Below the pieces are notes generated by a model. The model worked only from the letters and a program-made list of their open reading frames with translations, was not told where the DNA came from and ran no database searches. A stretch of 64,000 bases of DNA from Poriferisulfidus sp965221375 (GTDB lineage: Bacteria; Pseudomonadota; Gammaproteobacteria; Poriferisulfidales; Poriferisulfidaceae), in the NCBI GenBank assembly GCA_965221375.1, contig OZ244883.1, positions 1,573,769 through 1,637,768 of the forward strand, read 5' to 3'. Of this stretch, positions 9,400-17,889 are shown in pieces (position 1 is the stretch's first letter; every line of letters starts with the position of its first letter). The position numbers were made by a program, and so were the translations under genes.

Positions 9400-10563
9400 A
9401 TGAAACTAGTTGCCGACACCCCTACCGCTACACATAAATCTTCTTTACCCATCTCTTATGCCGGCTATGTGGGCATGGATGTCCATAAAGACACCATTGC
9501 TGTCGCTGTTGCTTACGCTGGACGTGAAAAACCGGAATCCTTAGGCACCATACCCAATACCAACAAAGCGGTTTCAAAATTGGCCAATCGTTTATACCAA
9601 AATCAAAATATTTTTTTATTCTGCTACGAAGCAGGTCCCTGCGGATATACCCTCCATCAAAACTTGACGACCATGGGTATTGACTGCCAAGTGGTCGCGC
9701 CTCCGCGGAATGAGCGAATCAAAACGGATCGAAGAGATGCACTACGCCTCGCACATCTATTGCGGGCAGGAGAATTAGTTGAAGTTTGGGTGCCTGACAA
9801 AGAACAAGAGGCCATCCGGGACTTATGCCGCTGCCGAGCAGATTTCAAAATGCATCAGAAAAAAATTCGACAGCAGTTAAATGCTTTCTTGTTGCGCCAT
9901 GGCCATCATTGGCCGAGCAATCACAAGCGCTGGACGCGCAAACACATGGAATGGATTGAAACTCTAGAATTCCTCTTCACTTCACAAGAACAAGTTCGTG
10001 ATGAGTATATTGCTGCCATTCGACTGGCGGAATCACGCATGCTGGATTTAAACCGGAAACTGGATCAAGCATTGCCCTCATGGTCGTGGGCTCCGGTAGC
10101 GAATGATCTGATGGCATTGCGTGGCTTTGATCAGTTGTCAGCGATGACTTTGTTGTCAGAATTGGGAGATTTGAGTCGGTTCGAGTCCCCTAGCCACTTA
10201 ATGAGCTATTTGGGTTTGGTCCCGAGTATATACAGTTCGGGGACCCATCGTCGGACTGGTGGAGTAACACAAGCGGGGAATCGTCATGCTCGGCAAGTAT
10301 TGGTGGAAGCAGCTTGGTGTTATCGCTTTCCTGCCCGGCAAACAAGCTACATTACCCGCAAAGCCGAGAACGCCACAGCGTCTGCCTACGCTCAAGCGAT
10401 TGCCTGGAAGGCGCAGAAGCGCTTGTGTCAACGCTATCGACAAATGATTCGAGCCGGGAAAAATCAAAAAACAGTTTGTGTTGCCATTGCCCGGGAATTG
10501 GCAGGTTTCGTATGGGATGTTTTCTGCCATGAACAATCACGCAATAATAGAAGAAAGGCATAA
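9400..10563 (+). mobile_element. IS110/IS1111-family DEDD transposase gene
   Basis: A 387-aa recombinase of the RNA-guided IS110 family. The N-terminal RuvC-like DEDD domain shows Asp in GMDVHKDTIAVAV, Glu in CYEAGPCGYTLH and the two Asp in KTDRRDALRLAHLLRAGEL. A coiled middle region is followed by the C-terminal Transposase_20 domain (LRGFDQLSAMTLLSELGD, then YSSGTHRRTGGVTQAGNRHA), which holds the conserved serine. The start ATG 9400 has GGAG 12 nt upstream. The gene looks intact. Element ends are not obvious because this family lacks terminal inverted repeats. About 230 nt of non-coding DNA lie before it and about 520 nt after it, the latter with a strong inverted repeat (10580-10805). Confidence 0.93.
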
Positions 10564-10579
10564 TTAAGCATCAATACCG

Positions 10580-10805
10580 GTTGCCGGTCGCAGAAATCAG
10601 AGTGTTTCAGCTTTTTGGAAAATTCTTGGCATTTCTATATTGGCGCAAGCACAGCACCATATGCTTTGCTTGCGATCCATGCTATTAGACGAAGACCAGT
10701 TCCCGCGACAATTCATCAGGTCATTTCGAGATTGATTCGAGTTTTTCCGAATAGTGGCTTCCTGTCGCACAGAGCTGGAGCATTCTGATTTCTGCGCCCG
10801 GCAAC
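10580..10805. repeat. 226-bp segment bounded by 33-bp imperfect inverted repeats; possible IS guide-RNA region or MITE
   Basis: The arms 10580-10612 and 10773-10805 are inverted copies; the core GCCGGtCGCAGAAATCAGA matches with one mismatch and the full 33 nt with about five. Inside is an 8-bp stem (CGCAAGCA at 10644-10651, TGCTTGCG at 10667-10674) with a 15-nt loop. The segment begins 17 nt after the transposase stop. IS1111-type elements encode their guide (seek/bridge) RNA downstream of the transposase, so this could be that RNA. A MITE-like insertion is the alternative. No flanking target duplication was seen. Confidence 0.6.
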
Positions 10806-10989
10806 TTTATCTGAGAATTTTTGAAATAATCTCCCCAAGGGAGGCCAGAAAGTACCCATTCACTCTATTTCTAGTGCATGAAGTAGCGCAAAACAAAAAT
10901 TGGTCAATATACCTTACCTCATAATATTTTACTTGTTGATTTTCAATGAAAATATTCCTAAATTTGAGAGACTGCCCCAGTCATTTTAT

Positions 10990-11013
10990 ATTTGTTGTTA
11001 AAAAACAACAAAT
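10990..11013. promoter_or_regulatory. perfect 10-bp palindrome upstream of porin 2
   Basis: ATTTGTTGTT and its exact complement flank a 4-nt A loop. A TTGACA-like element (11020-11025) and TATAAA (11039-11044) follow, although their spacing is short. The position 120-145 nt before the porin start suggests an operator or the terminator hairpin of an upstream transcript; it lacks the GC content of a terminator. Confidence 0.5.
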
Positions 11014-11111
11014 CTTATTTTGACATTTATGTTTCACCTATAAAATGCCTTTCCACATATGGCTAAAAGCCAGATTTTTCGAGAGGGTTGATCACCTCTC
11101 CAACTAACTAC

Positions 11112-11132
11112 TTTTTTAGGAGTCCTAAAAAA
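11112..11132 (+). promoter_or_regulatory. ribosome-binding site of porin 2 buried in a 21-nt perfect palindrome
   Basis: Six T, AGGA, a central G, TCCT and six A form a perfect inverted repeat ending one base before the porin ATG (11133). The AGGAG ribosome-binding site is the centre of it. Two further small hairpins lie in the leader (11060-11072, TGGCT/AGCCA; 11081-11100, GAGAGG/CCTCTC). A sequestering or thermosensor-like hairpin is an inference. Confidence 0.6.
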
Positions 11133-12473
11133 ATGAAAAAACCATTTCTAATCGCACTGGCTTTGGTGGCGGCTCCGTTCGCAGCCCAAGCCGAGACGAT
11201 TAATATCTATGGGTGGCAAAACCATTCGTGGGAATTTGTGGATGATAACGGTACAAATACTGACCGCATCCAATCAAATGCCGGCAACATCGGTTTTGCG
11301 GCCAGTGTTGATACCGGCTTGGACGGTATCCACGTCAATCTCCAGTGCGAACAGTTCACCTATTACAACCAGTTGGGTGGTGGTACTGGCTGGTGCAACC
11401 GTAACTCTAAAATCGGTTTGTCACACCCGGATGTCGGAGAGATCATGCTCGCTACATGGCTTCTGCCCTATAACGAAGGTGTCGCGCAGTGGGTAGATCC
11501 GTTCTATGACGCGGGGGCAGACTCGCATACTAGCATCATGGGATCAGTTGGTGCCCGCACTATCTTTTATAACACAGGAACTTTCCATTATCAAGCAAAT
11601 GCTGGGGGATTTTCAGGTGCAGATTTTGTGTATACGGGAGCATGGAATCTTGGCTTCAACCGGCGCCAAGAGAATATCATCCAGTACTGGTCGCCAAATT
11701 GGAACGGTTTTGTCTTCCGCTTCGCCTGGACGGCAGGAAATCAGGATGAGGTTAAAGCTAAATATGGATCAGGGGAACTTGATCCGGTGATTCGCTCCAG
11801 CAGTCTCGCCTATACCAATGGCCCGTTATGGTTAGCGGTTACATGGCAAGAGCATGAAGATTGGACAGCCAATTCGGTAGGCGCGATGAATAGCTCTGAT
11901 GCGGAGAGCATTCGTCTCGCGGGTCGCTATATCATGGATATGGGTGATGGCATGAGTGTCCAGATCTCAGCCATGTTTGAGGACCTTGAGTACGAATTCA
12001 ATCAAGTTTCCGGCTTTGATGCAGCCATGGGTGCATTTGGCTATGCGTTGAGTGCCGATGAGACCCTGGAAAGTTACACATTGAATACTGGCACCGGCAA
12101 AACTCAGAGTAAAGCAGATCGTGATGCTGTCACTAAAGATACCAGCATCAAAATGGAACGTGAAGCATGGATGATTTCTGGCAAAATCAAATTTGGTGGC
12201 CCATTGGATTTCCGTTTCTCCTACATGGATTCGGATGATCTGGAAATTTCCTGTGGAGCATGTTCGGGAGATTGGCAGGAGACTGCCGCGAATGCGTGGA
12301 ACGTCGGTTTGTTCTACACCATGCCTGCAGGTACTGAGTTACGTGTGACTTACTCTGAAGTAGACAACGATGATAACGGATCCTATGGTCAGGGTATCAG
12401 TGGTACTGGTTTGGGTACGTACAATTCCGAAGTGGAGATGTTTGCTTTAGGTATTGTGCACTGGTTTGACTGA
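11133..12473 (+). CDS. outer-membrane porin, paralogue 2
   Basis: A 446-aa porin closely related to the one at 7751-9169. ATG 11133 is preferred because it follows AGGAG and gives the classical signal peptide MKKPFLIALALVAAPFAAQA before ETINIYGWQNHSWEF; the TTG at 11088 would add non-homologous residues. Mature features shared with the paralogues are SKIGLSHPDVGEIMLATWLL, WVDPFYDAGADSHTSIMG, the CGAC pair near residue 380 and the C-terminal IVHWFD. Loop sequences (for example the region after SGFDAAMGAFGY) differ, as expected for surface-exposed segments. Transcribed away from the IS110 gene, with its own terminator. Confidence 0.92.
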   Translation: MKKPFLIALALVAAPFAAQAETINIYGWQNHSWEFVDDNGTNTDRIQSNAGNIGFAASVDTGLDGIHVNLQCEQFTYYNQLGGGTGWCNRNSKIGLSHPDVGEIMLATWLLPYNEGVAQWVDPFYDAGADSHTSIMGSVGARTIFYNTGTFHYQANAGGFSGADFVYTGAWNLGFNRRQENIIQYWSPNWNGFVFRFAWTAGNQDEVKAKYGSGELDPVIRSSSLAYTNGPLWLAVTWQEHEDWTANSVGAMNSSDAESIRLAGRYIMDMGDGMSVQISAMFEDLEYEFNQVSGFDAAMGAFGYALSADETLESYTLNTGTGKTQSKADRDAVTKDTSIKMEREAWMISGKIKFGGPLDFRFSYMDSDDLEISCGACSGDWQETAANAWNVGLFYTMPAGTELRVTYSEVDNDDNGSYGQGISGTGLGTYNSEVEMFALGIVHWFD

Positions 12474-12499
12474 TTTCAGTTCTTCCACTATGTAATCTA

Positions 12500-12529
12500 G
12501 CAGGCGCCCAAAGGGCGCCTGCTTTTTTT
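12500..12529 (+). terminator. rho-independent terminator of porin gene 2
   Basis: A perfect 10-bp stem (GCAGGCGCCC / GGGCGCCTGC) with an AAA loop and seven T residues, 26 nt after the stop of porin 2. It shares its stem core with the terminators of the two other porin genes. Confidence 0.93.
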
Positions 12530-12854
12530 AACAGCCACCCTTCAAATCCGTGTATACAAAACAAAATACAAGGTCGTATCAGCTAGATTGCTGACATATG
12601 AATCATATCTTCTGGCGGCGATTGGAAACTGTACCGTAACCCTCACTGATATCGCTGAATTCAGAGTTGCTGAAAACTGTGACGAAGCTTAAGTTAAGAG
12701 ACCCGACCTCTCAAAAATTCTGGAGTTCTTCGGGACATAATTTAAATGGCCATATGAACAAAGGATCTAGTAGTACATCACGAGCAGAATAAATATAAGT
12801 TAATTATTTATTGAATTTTTTATACTCTTTTATTGCTTTTTCAATGCTTTACTC
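12530..12854. other. 325-bp intergenic region without a recognised gene
   Basis: AT-rich spacer between the terminators of porins 2 and 3. Both strands were read; there is no ORF with a plausible ribosome-binding site and no strong hairpin. It is probably decayed sequence between duplicated genes. Confidence 0.5.
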
Positions 12855-12885
12855 AAAAAAAAGGCGCCCCGAAGGGCGCCTTTTT
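12855..12885. terminator. bidirectional terminator beside porin 3
   Basis: A-run, stem AAGGCGCCC / GGGCGCCTT with a 4-nt loop, then T-run. The runs on both sides make it usable from either strand; it lies just after the stop of porin 3 (minus strand). Confidence 0.88.
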
Positions 12886-12911
12886 ATCTCCGCTTAAGCT
12901 ACTTGTTTGAA

Positions 12912-14297
12912 TTAATCAAACCAGTGCACAATACCTACGGCGAACATTTCCACCTCGGTATTGTACGTACCCAAACCACTACCACTGATACCTTGACCAT
13001 AGGATCCATTATCATCGTTTTCCACTTCAGAGTAGGTTAAACGCAGTTCGGTACCAGCCGGCATGGTGTAGAACAAACCAACGTTCCACGCATCCGCGGC
13101 AGTCTCCTGCCAATCTCCCGAACATGCTCCACAGGAAACTTCCAGATCATCCGCATCCATGTAGGAAAAACGAAAATCCAATGGGCCACCAAATTTGATT
13201 TTGCCAGAAATCATCCATGCTTCACGTTCCACTGTAATATTGGCACCCGTAGTAACAGCATCACGATCTGCTCTATTCTGAGTTTTGCCGGTACCAGTAT
13301 TCAATGTGTAACTTTTCAGGGTATCATCGTCTGTAGCATTATCGCCTTCTTTAGTTCCATTGTCGTCTAAATCGTAACCAAATGCCCCCATGGCGGCATC
13401 AAAATCGGATACACCATTAAATTCATACTCAAGGTCTTCATACATGGCAGAGATCTGAACACTCATGCCATCTCCCATGTCCATGATGTAGCGACCAGCA
13501 AGGCGAATGCTTTCCGCATCCGAACTGTTCATTTCGCCAACGGATGCAGCCGTCCAATCCTCGTGGTCCTGCCAAGTCACTGCCACCCACAAAGGCCCAT
13601 TGGTGTAAGCCAAGCTGCCGGAGCGAATAACCGGGTCAATATCACCTGTGCCTACCGGGGCTGCCATTTCATCCCGCTTTCCAACTGTCCAAGCGAAGCG
13701 GAAAACAAAGCCATTCCAGTTAGGTGACCAATACTGAACTATACCTTCCTGGCGACGGTTAAATCCCGTGTCATAACCACCACCCGCATAGTTGAATTCA
13801 GAGCCGCCGAAACCTGTATCAGGATCTGAGTTCGAGGATGAAGAATCAAAATCGCCTGTATTGTAGAAAATCGTGTGGGCACCGACCGAACCCATGATGC
13901 TGGTGTGCGAATCCGCACCCGCATCGTAGAAGGGATCTACCCATTGCGCCACGCCCTCGTTGTAGGGCAACAGCCACGTGGCGAGCATGATTTCGCCCAC
14001 GTCCGGATGGGACAAACCGATCTTGGAGTTACGGTTACACCAGCCAGTGCCACCCGCGTAATGATTGAAATAGGTGAACTGCTCACATTGGAGATTGACG
14101 TGGATACCATTCATACCCGTATCAACACTGGCTGCAAAACCAATGTTGCCGGCATTTGACTGAATGCGATCATAACTTTTGTCATTTTCATCCACAAACT
14201 CCCAGGAATGGTTTTGCCACCCGTAGAGATTAATCGTCTCGGCTTGAGCTGCGAACGGAGCCGCCACCAAAGCCAGTGCGATTAGAAATGGCGTTTT
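12912..14297 (-). pseudogene. outer-membrane porin, paralogue 3, start codon lost
   Basis: The body is an intact porin sequence with the same mature N-terminus (AETINLYGWQNHSWEF), internal motifs and C-terminal IVHWFD as paralogues 1 and 2. At the 5' end, homology continues through the signal peptide codons (PFLIALALVAAPFAAQA) but the place of the paralogues' ATG is taken by the stop codon TAG at 14298-14300 (TAG AAA ACG CCA). The only usable start is TTG at 14270, which would leave ten residues before the cleavage site, too short for a Sec signal. Homology to the paralogues' leaders is lost beyond this point. Probably a pseudogene by truncation; expression from a non-standard codon such as ACG or CTG cannot be excluded. 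Confidence 0.75.
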
Positions 14298-14478
14298 CTA
14301 CTCTGTGAAACCTTAAGCTTCCATTTTTTCAGCTTCATGCGGACCAAACAATTTTCTCTTATCCCCAGCTAGCATCCATTATCAATAAAATTGCTGTATT
14401 TCAGCATCTTATTAATTTTGAATTCAGTCAGTCGCATGCGCAATTTATAATGCACCATCCCCTCTTCTTTTTTCGAAT

Positions 14479-17193
14479 ATGGCCGACGCTCACCCCCGAC
14501 CAAAACTGCTGTTGGTCGACGGCTCGGCCTATCTGCACCGTGCCTTTCATGTGCACTCCCACTTGTCAGACCCGAAAGGCCGTCCAACTGGTGCGATCTT
14601 CGGCACCATCAAGATTCTGCAGAGTCAACACCGGCAGTTAAATCCGGAATATGCGGCCGTCATCATGGATGCGCCCGGCAAGACTTTCCGCCACGACTTG
14701 TATCCTGACTATAAAGCCAACCGAAAACCCACACCACCGGAACTGCGCGAGCAGATGGACCCTCTGCTCGAAATCATCCAAGCTTTGGGATTCCCTTTGC
14801 TCAGCGTGCCGAAAGTCGAAGCGGACGATGTCATCGGAACCCTAGCCCGGCAAGGTGAAGCAAGCGGGATGCGGGTCATGATCTTGACGGGGGACAAGGA
14901 CATGGCGCAGCTGGTAACCCACAACATCACCCTGCACGATATTGACAGAGAGCCCATGGACGCAGCCGGAGTCGCAAGCAAATTCAACGTGCGCCCGGAC
15001 CAGATCGTGGACTACCTGGCTTTGGCGGGCGATGCGGCCGACAACATCCCCGGAGTACCGAAAGCCGGACCCAAGACCGTTGCCGCATGGCTGCAGAAGT
15101 ACGACACGCTGGACAACTTAATTGAAAATGCCGGAGAAATCACCGGTAAGGTTGGGGAAAACTTGCGTGCCAGCATTGAACATCTGCCACTGTACCGCAC
15201 GCTGACAACCATTCGTTGCGATGTAGAGCTAGACCATAGTCCGAACGATCTCCGGCCCGGTCCGGAAAATGTGGAACGCTTGAAGATTTTGTACGCCGAA
15301 TATGATATGAAATCTTTCCTGCGCGAACTGCATGAACGCGAACATGCGCCCCCCGCTCCCGATGGCGATCCTCGCGAATCAACCACCCGGCGCTATGCCA
15401 CCATCTTGACACCGGAAGAGCTGGATGCCTGGATTGCAAAAATCCGCAAAGCAAAAACATTTGCGCTGGATACGGAAACGACCAGTGTGGACCCGCAACG
15501 CGCCAACTTGGTAGGCATTTCCATAGCCACCGCACCGGGACGTGCAGCTTATATCCCGGTCGGTCACCGGGGCTTGAGCGAAATCAAGCAACTTGACAAA
15601 GAACAAGTGCTGGAAAAACTCGCGCCTCTATTGACAGATCCGAATTTGACCAAAGTCGGCCATCATCTCAAATACGACCGCGCCGTATTACGCCGCAGCG
15701 GTGCACAACTGTCCGGCCCCACCCATGACAGCATGCTGGAATCCTATATCTACAACTCTACCGCCAGTCGCCACAATCTGGATGACTTGTCCCAGTTCTA
15801 TCTGGACGAAAAAACCATACGCTACAGCGAGGTCGCGGGGACCGGCAAAAAACAGATTCCATTTGAGCAAGTCCCCATTGAAACAGCCGCACCCTATGCC
15901 GCAGAAGACGCGGACATGACGCTGCGTCTGCACAACCATCTGTGGCCTAAACTTCAGGAATCCAAAGCTCTCGAAAATTTATACCAAAATCTGGAATTGC
16001 CTCTGTCGGAAGTGCTGACTGACATGGAGCGCGTCGGGGTCGCCATCAGTGTAGAGGTCCTTCAAGAGCAATCCAACGAGTTGCGCCAGGAACTGGTGGA
16101 GTTGAAAGAACAGATTACGGCCGAATGCGGACGTGAAATCAACCTCAATTCAACTCTGGACCTTCAACAAGTCTTGTTCGAGGAACGCGGCCTCAAAAAG
16201 GGCCGTAAAACAAGAGGCGGCTCCGCTTCCACCGCGGAAGATGTACTCAAAGAATTGGCGGAACAGGACGTTTTGCCGCGTATGATTCTGGACTACCGCC
16301 AACGCACCAAACTACTGTCGACCTATATCGACAAGTTGCCGAAAATGATCAACCCGCAAACTGGGCGCGTGCACACGTCCTACCATCAGGCGGTTACCGC
16401 TACCGGTCGGTTGTCCTCGTCCGATCCCAATCTCCAGAATATCCCGATTCGCACCGAAGCCGGACGACGCATTCGTCAAGCCTTTGTTGCCCGAGACGGT
16501 TGCGTACTGATCGCTGCCGACTATTCGCAGATCGAATTGCGCATCATGGCGCATATTTCTGAAGACCCCGCCTTGCGCCGCGCTTTTGAAGATGGCGAAG
16601 ATGTACACCGGGCAACCGCTGCCGAAGTGTTCGGCGTTGCTCGCGACGACGTGACGGCAGATCAACGGCGCTCTGCCAAAGCCATCAACTTCGGCTTGAT
16701 GTACGGCATGAGCCCTTTTGGACTGGCTCGCCAATTGAAAATTTCCCGCGAACAGGCGGACGGATACATCAAAACTTATTTTGAACGTTACCCGAAAGTC
16801 CACCACTACATGGAGCAAGCGCGCGAGCAGGCGCGTCGCCACGGCTATGTGGAAACCGTGGCCGGACGACGCCTCTACATCGACGCCATCCGCTCACGCA
16901 ATTACAACCAACGCCAGTATGCCGAGCGTACTGCCATCAACGCGCCGATGCAGGGTACCGCGGCAGATATCATCAAGCAAGCCATGATTGATGCGCATCA
17001 TTGGCTGAACACACAATACCCGGACTGCGCGATTATTCTCCAAGTACACGATGAACTGGTGCTGGAAGCCCCTCAGGAGGAAGCGGAAGAGATCAAACGG
17101 GGCATATGCGAGAAGATGGAGAACTGTGTTTCGCTAAGTGTTCCCCTGGTCGTAGATGCCCGTTGTGGAGACAATTGGGACCAAGCCCACTAA
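14479..17193 (+). CDS. polA: DNA polymerase I
   Basis: Full-length 904-aa PolA for gap filling and primer removal. The 5' nuclease domain is N-terminal (LLVDGSAYLHRAFH; VEADDVIGTLA; GDKDMAQLV; DNIPGVPKAGPKTV). The proofreading exonuclease is intact: ALDTETTS (ExoI), HHLKYDRAVL (ExoII), YAAEDADMTLRLH (ExoIII). Polymerase motifs are A (ADYSQIELRIMAHIS), B (RRSAKAINFGLMYGMSPFG) and C (ILQVHDELVLEAP). The upstream 180 nt between porin 3 and polA are AT-rich and non-coding. The stop overlaps the convergent metallopeptidase gene by 4 nt. Confidence 0.97.
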   Translation: MADAHPRPKLLLVDGSAYLHRAFHVHSHLSDPKGRPTGAIFGTIKILQSQHRQLNPEYAAVIMDAPGKTFRHDLYPDYKANRKPTPPELREQMDPLLEIIQALGFPLLSVPKVEADDVIGTLARQGEASGMRVMILTGDKDMAQLVTHNITLHDIDREPMDAAGVASKFNVRPDQIVDYLALAGDAADNIPGVPKAGPKTVAAWLQKYDTLDNLIENAGEITGKVGENLRASIEHLPLYRTLTTIRCDVELDHSPNDLRPGPENVERLKILYAEYDMKSFLRELHEREHAPPAPDGDPRESTTRRYATILTPEELDAWIAKIRKAKTFALDTETTSVDPQRANLVGISIATAPGRAAYIPVGHRGLSEIKQLDKEQVLEKLAPLLTDPNLTKVGHHLKYDRAVLRRSGAQLSGPTHDSMLESYIYNSTASRHNLDDLSQFYLDEKTIRYSEVAGTGKKQIPFEQVPIETAAPYAAEDADMTLRLHNHLWPKLQESKALENLYQNLELPLSEVLTDMERVGVAISVEVLQEQSNELRQELVELKEQITAECGREINLNSTLDLQQVLFEERGLKKGRKTRGGSASTAEDVLKELAEQDVLPRMILDYRQRTKLLSTYIDKLPKMINPQTGRVHTSYHQAVTATGRLSSSDPNLQNIPIRTEAGRRIRQAFVARDGCVLIAADYSQIELRIMAHISEDPALRRAFEDGEDVHRATAAEVFGVARDDVTADQRRSAKAINFGLMYGMSPFGLARQLKISREQADGYIKTYFERYPKVHHYMEQAREQARRHGYVETVAGRRLYIDAIRSRNYNQRQYAERTAINAPMQGTAADIIKQAMIDAHHWLNTQYPDCAIILQVHDELVLEAPQEEAEEIKRGICEKMENCVSLSVPLVVDARCGDNWDQAH

Positions 17194-17600
17194 CGTTCCT
17201 CTCCCGCGCATGCCTGCGCACAAATGCGTTCCATGTCGGCATCGGAAAAACCGAAATGATGCCCAATTTCATGCAGAACGACCGAACGCACCAGATACAT
17301 CAAATCGCCACCCTCTTCGCTCCACTGCTCCAGAATCGGACGGCGATAAAGATACACATGATCCAAATCCTCCGGTAAATCCTCAACCGATTTCTGATCC
17401 AAACTCACCCCCTGGTACAGGCCCAGAAGGTCGTAAGGGCTTTTTAGATTCATCTCGCGGCAAATCTCCTCATCCGGGAAATCAACCACATGTACCGCAA
17501 CCGTCTTGATGTGCCGAGCCAGTTCCGGCGGAATTTCAGCCAGCACCTGTTGAGCCATGCGCTCCATCGCATACAAACTCGGAAGAGACGGCGAATTCAT
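17190..17600 (-). CDS. minimal zincin-like metallopeptidase family protein
   Basis: A 136-aa protein with the zinc motif HEIGHHFGFSD near residue 115 (HExxHxxGxxD), as in the DUF1025/PF06262 family of minimal zincins. Most of the protein precedes the motif and contains the family's DLLGLYQG and HVYLYRRPILEQW segments. There is no signal peptide, so it is cytosolic. ATG 17600 is taken as start; ATG 17606 is possible. Substrates of this family are unknown. It converges on polA with a 4-nt overlap. Confidence 0.85.
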   Translation of the reverse strand: MNSPSLPSLYAMERMAQQVLAEIPPELARHIKTVAVHVVDFPDEEICREMNLKSPYDLLGLYQGVSLDQKSVEDLPEDLDHVYLYRRPILEQWSEEGGDLMYLVRSVVLHEIGHHFGFSDADMERICAQACAGEER

Positions 17601-17688
17601 GTTCAAAACGCGGCGTAAATTTTCTGTAAAATTAACTTTACACGGGAACTTTTGGGGGTCGAAAGTTGCCTAAAATAAAGTCAGTTTT

Positions 17689-17756
17689 GTCGCATTCAGG
17701 CCCCCTGCTGAGTGCGACTTGGTGCCGGTTCAAAGCCCTCTGTTTGGCCGGCACCA
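17689..17756. ncRNA. two adjacent strong hairpins, possible small RNA
   Basis: Hairpin A (17689-17718) pairs GTCGCATTC with GAGTGCGAC plus an internal CAG/CTG; hairpin B (17720-17756) has a perfect 9-bp stem TGGTGCCGG / CCGGCACCA, extended inward by CAAA/TTTG. They lie one base apart in the non-coding gap between the metallopeptidase gene and the groEL terminator. There is no adjacent T-run, so they are not classical terminators. Assignment as ncRNA is tentative; the strand is undetermined. Confidence 0.35.
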
Positions 17757-17833
17757 CCTTCCTCCCCAGGTGAGTTGGAATGGTATAGGCGCAAGCGTAC
17801 AGCTTCCGCCTTTTCCCGGAAATTATAAAAAAC

Positions 17834-17868
17834 AGACAAAAAAAGGGCCTCGCTTTGCGAGGCCCTTT
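17834..17868 (-). terminator. rho-independent terminator of groESL
   Basis: Perfect 12-bp stem AAAGGGCCTCGC / GCGAGGCCCTTT with a TTT loop, followed on the minus strand by a T-run, 21 nt after the groEL stop. Confidence 0.95.
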
Positions 17869-17889
17869 CAATAGTTGGCAAAAAGCCGC

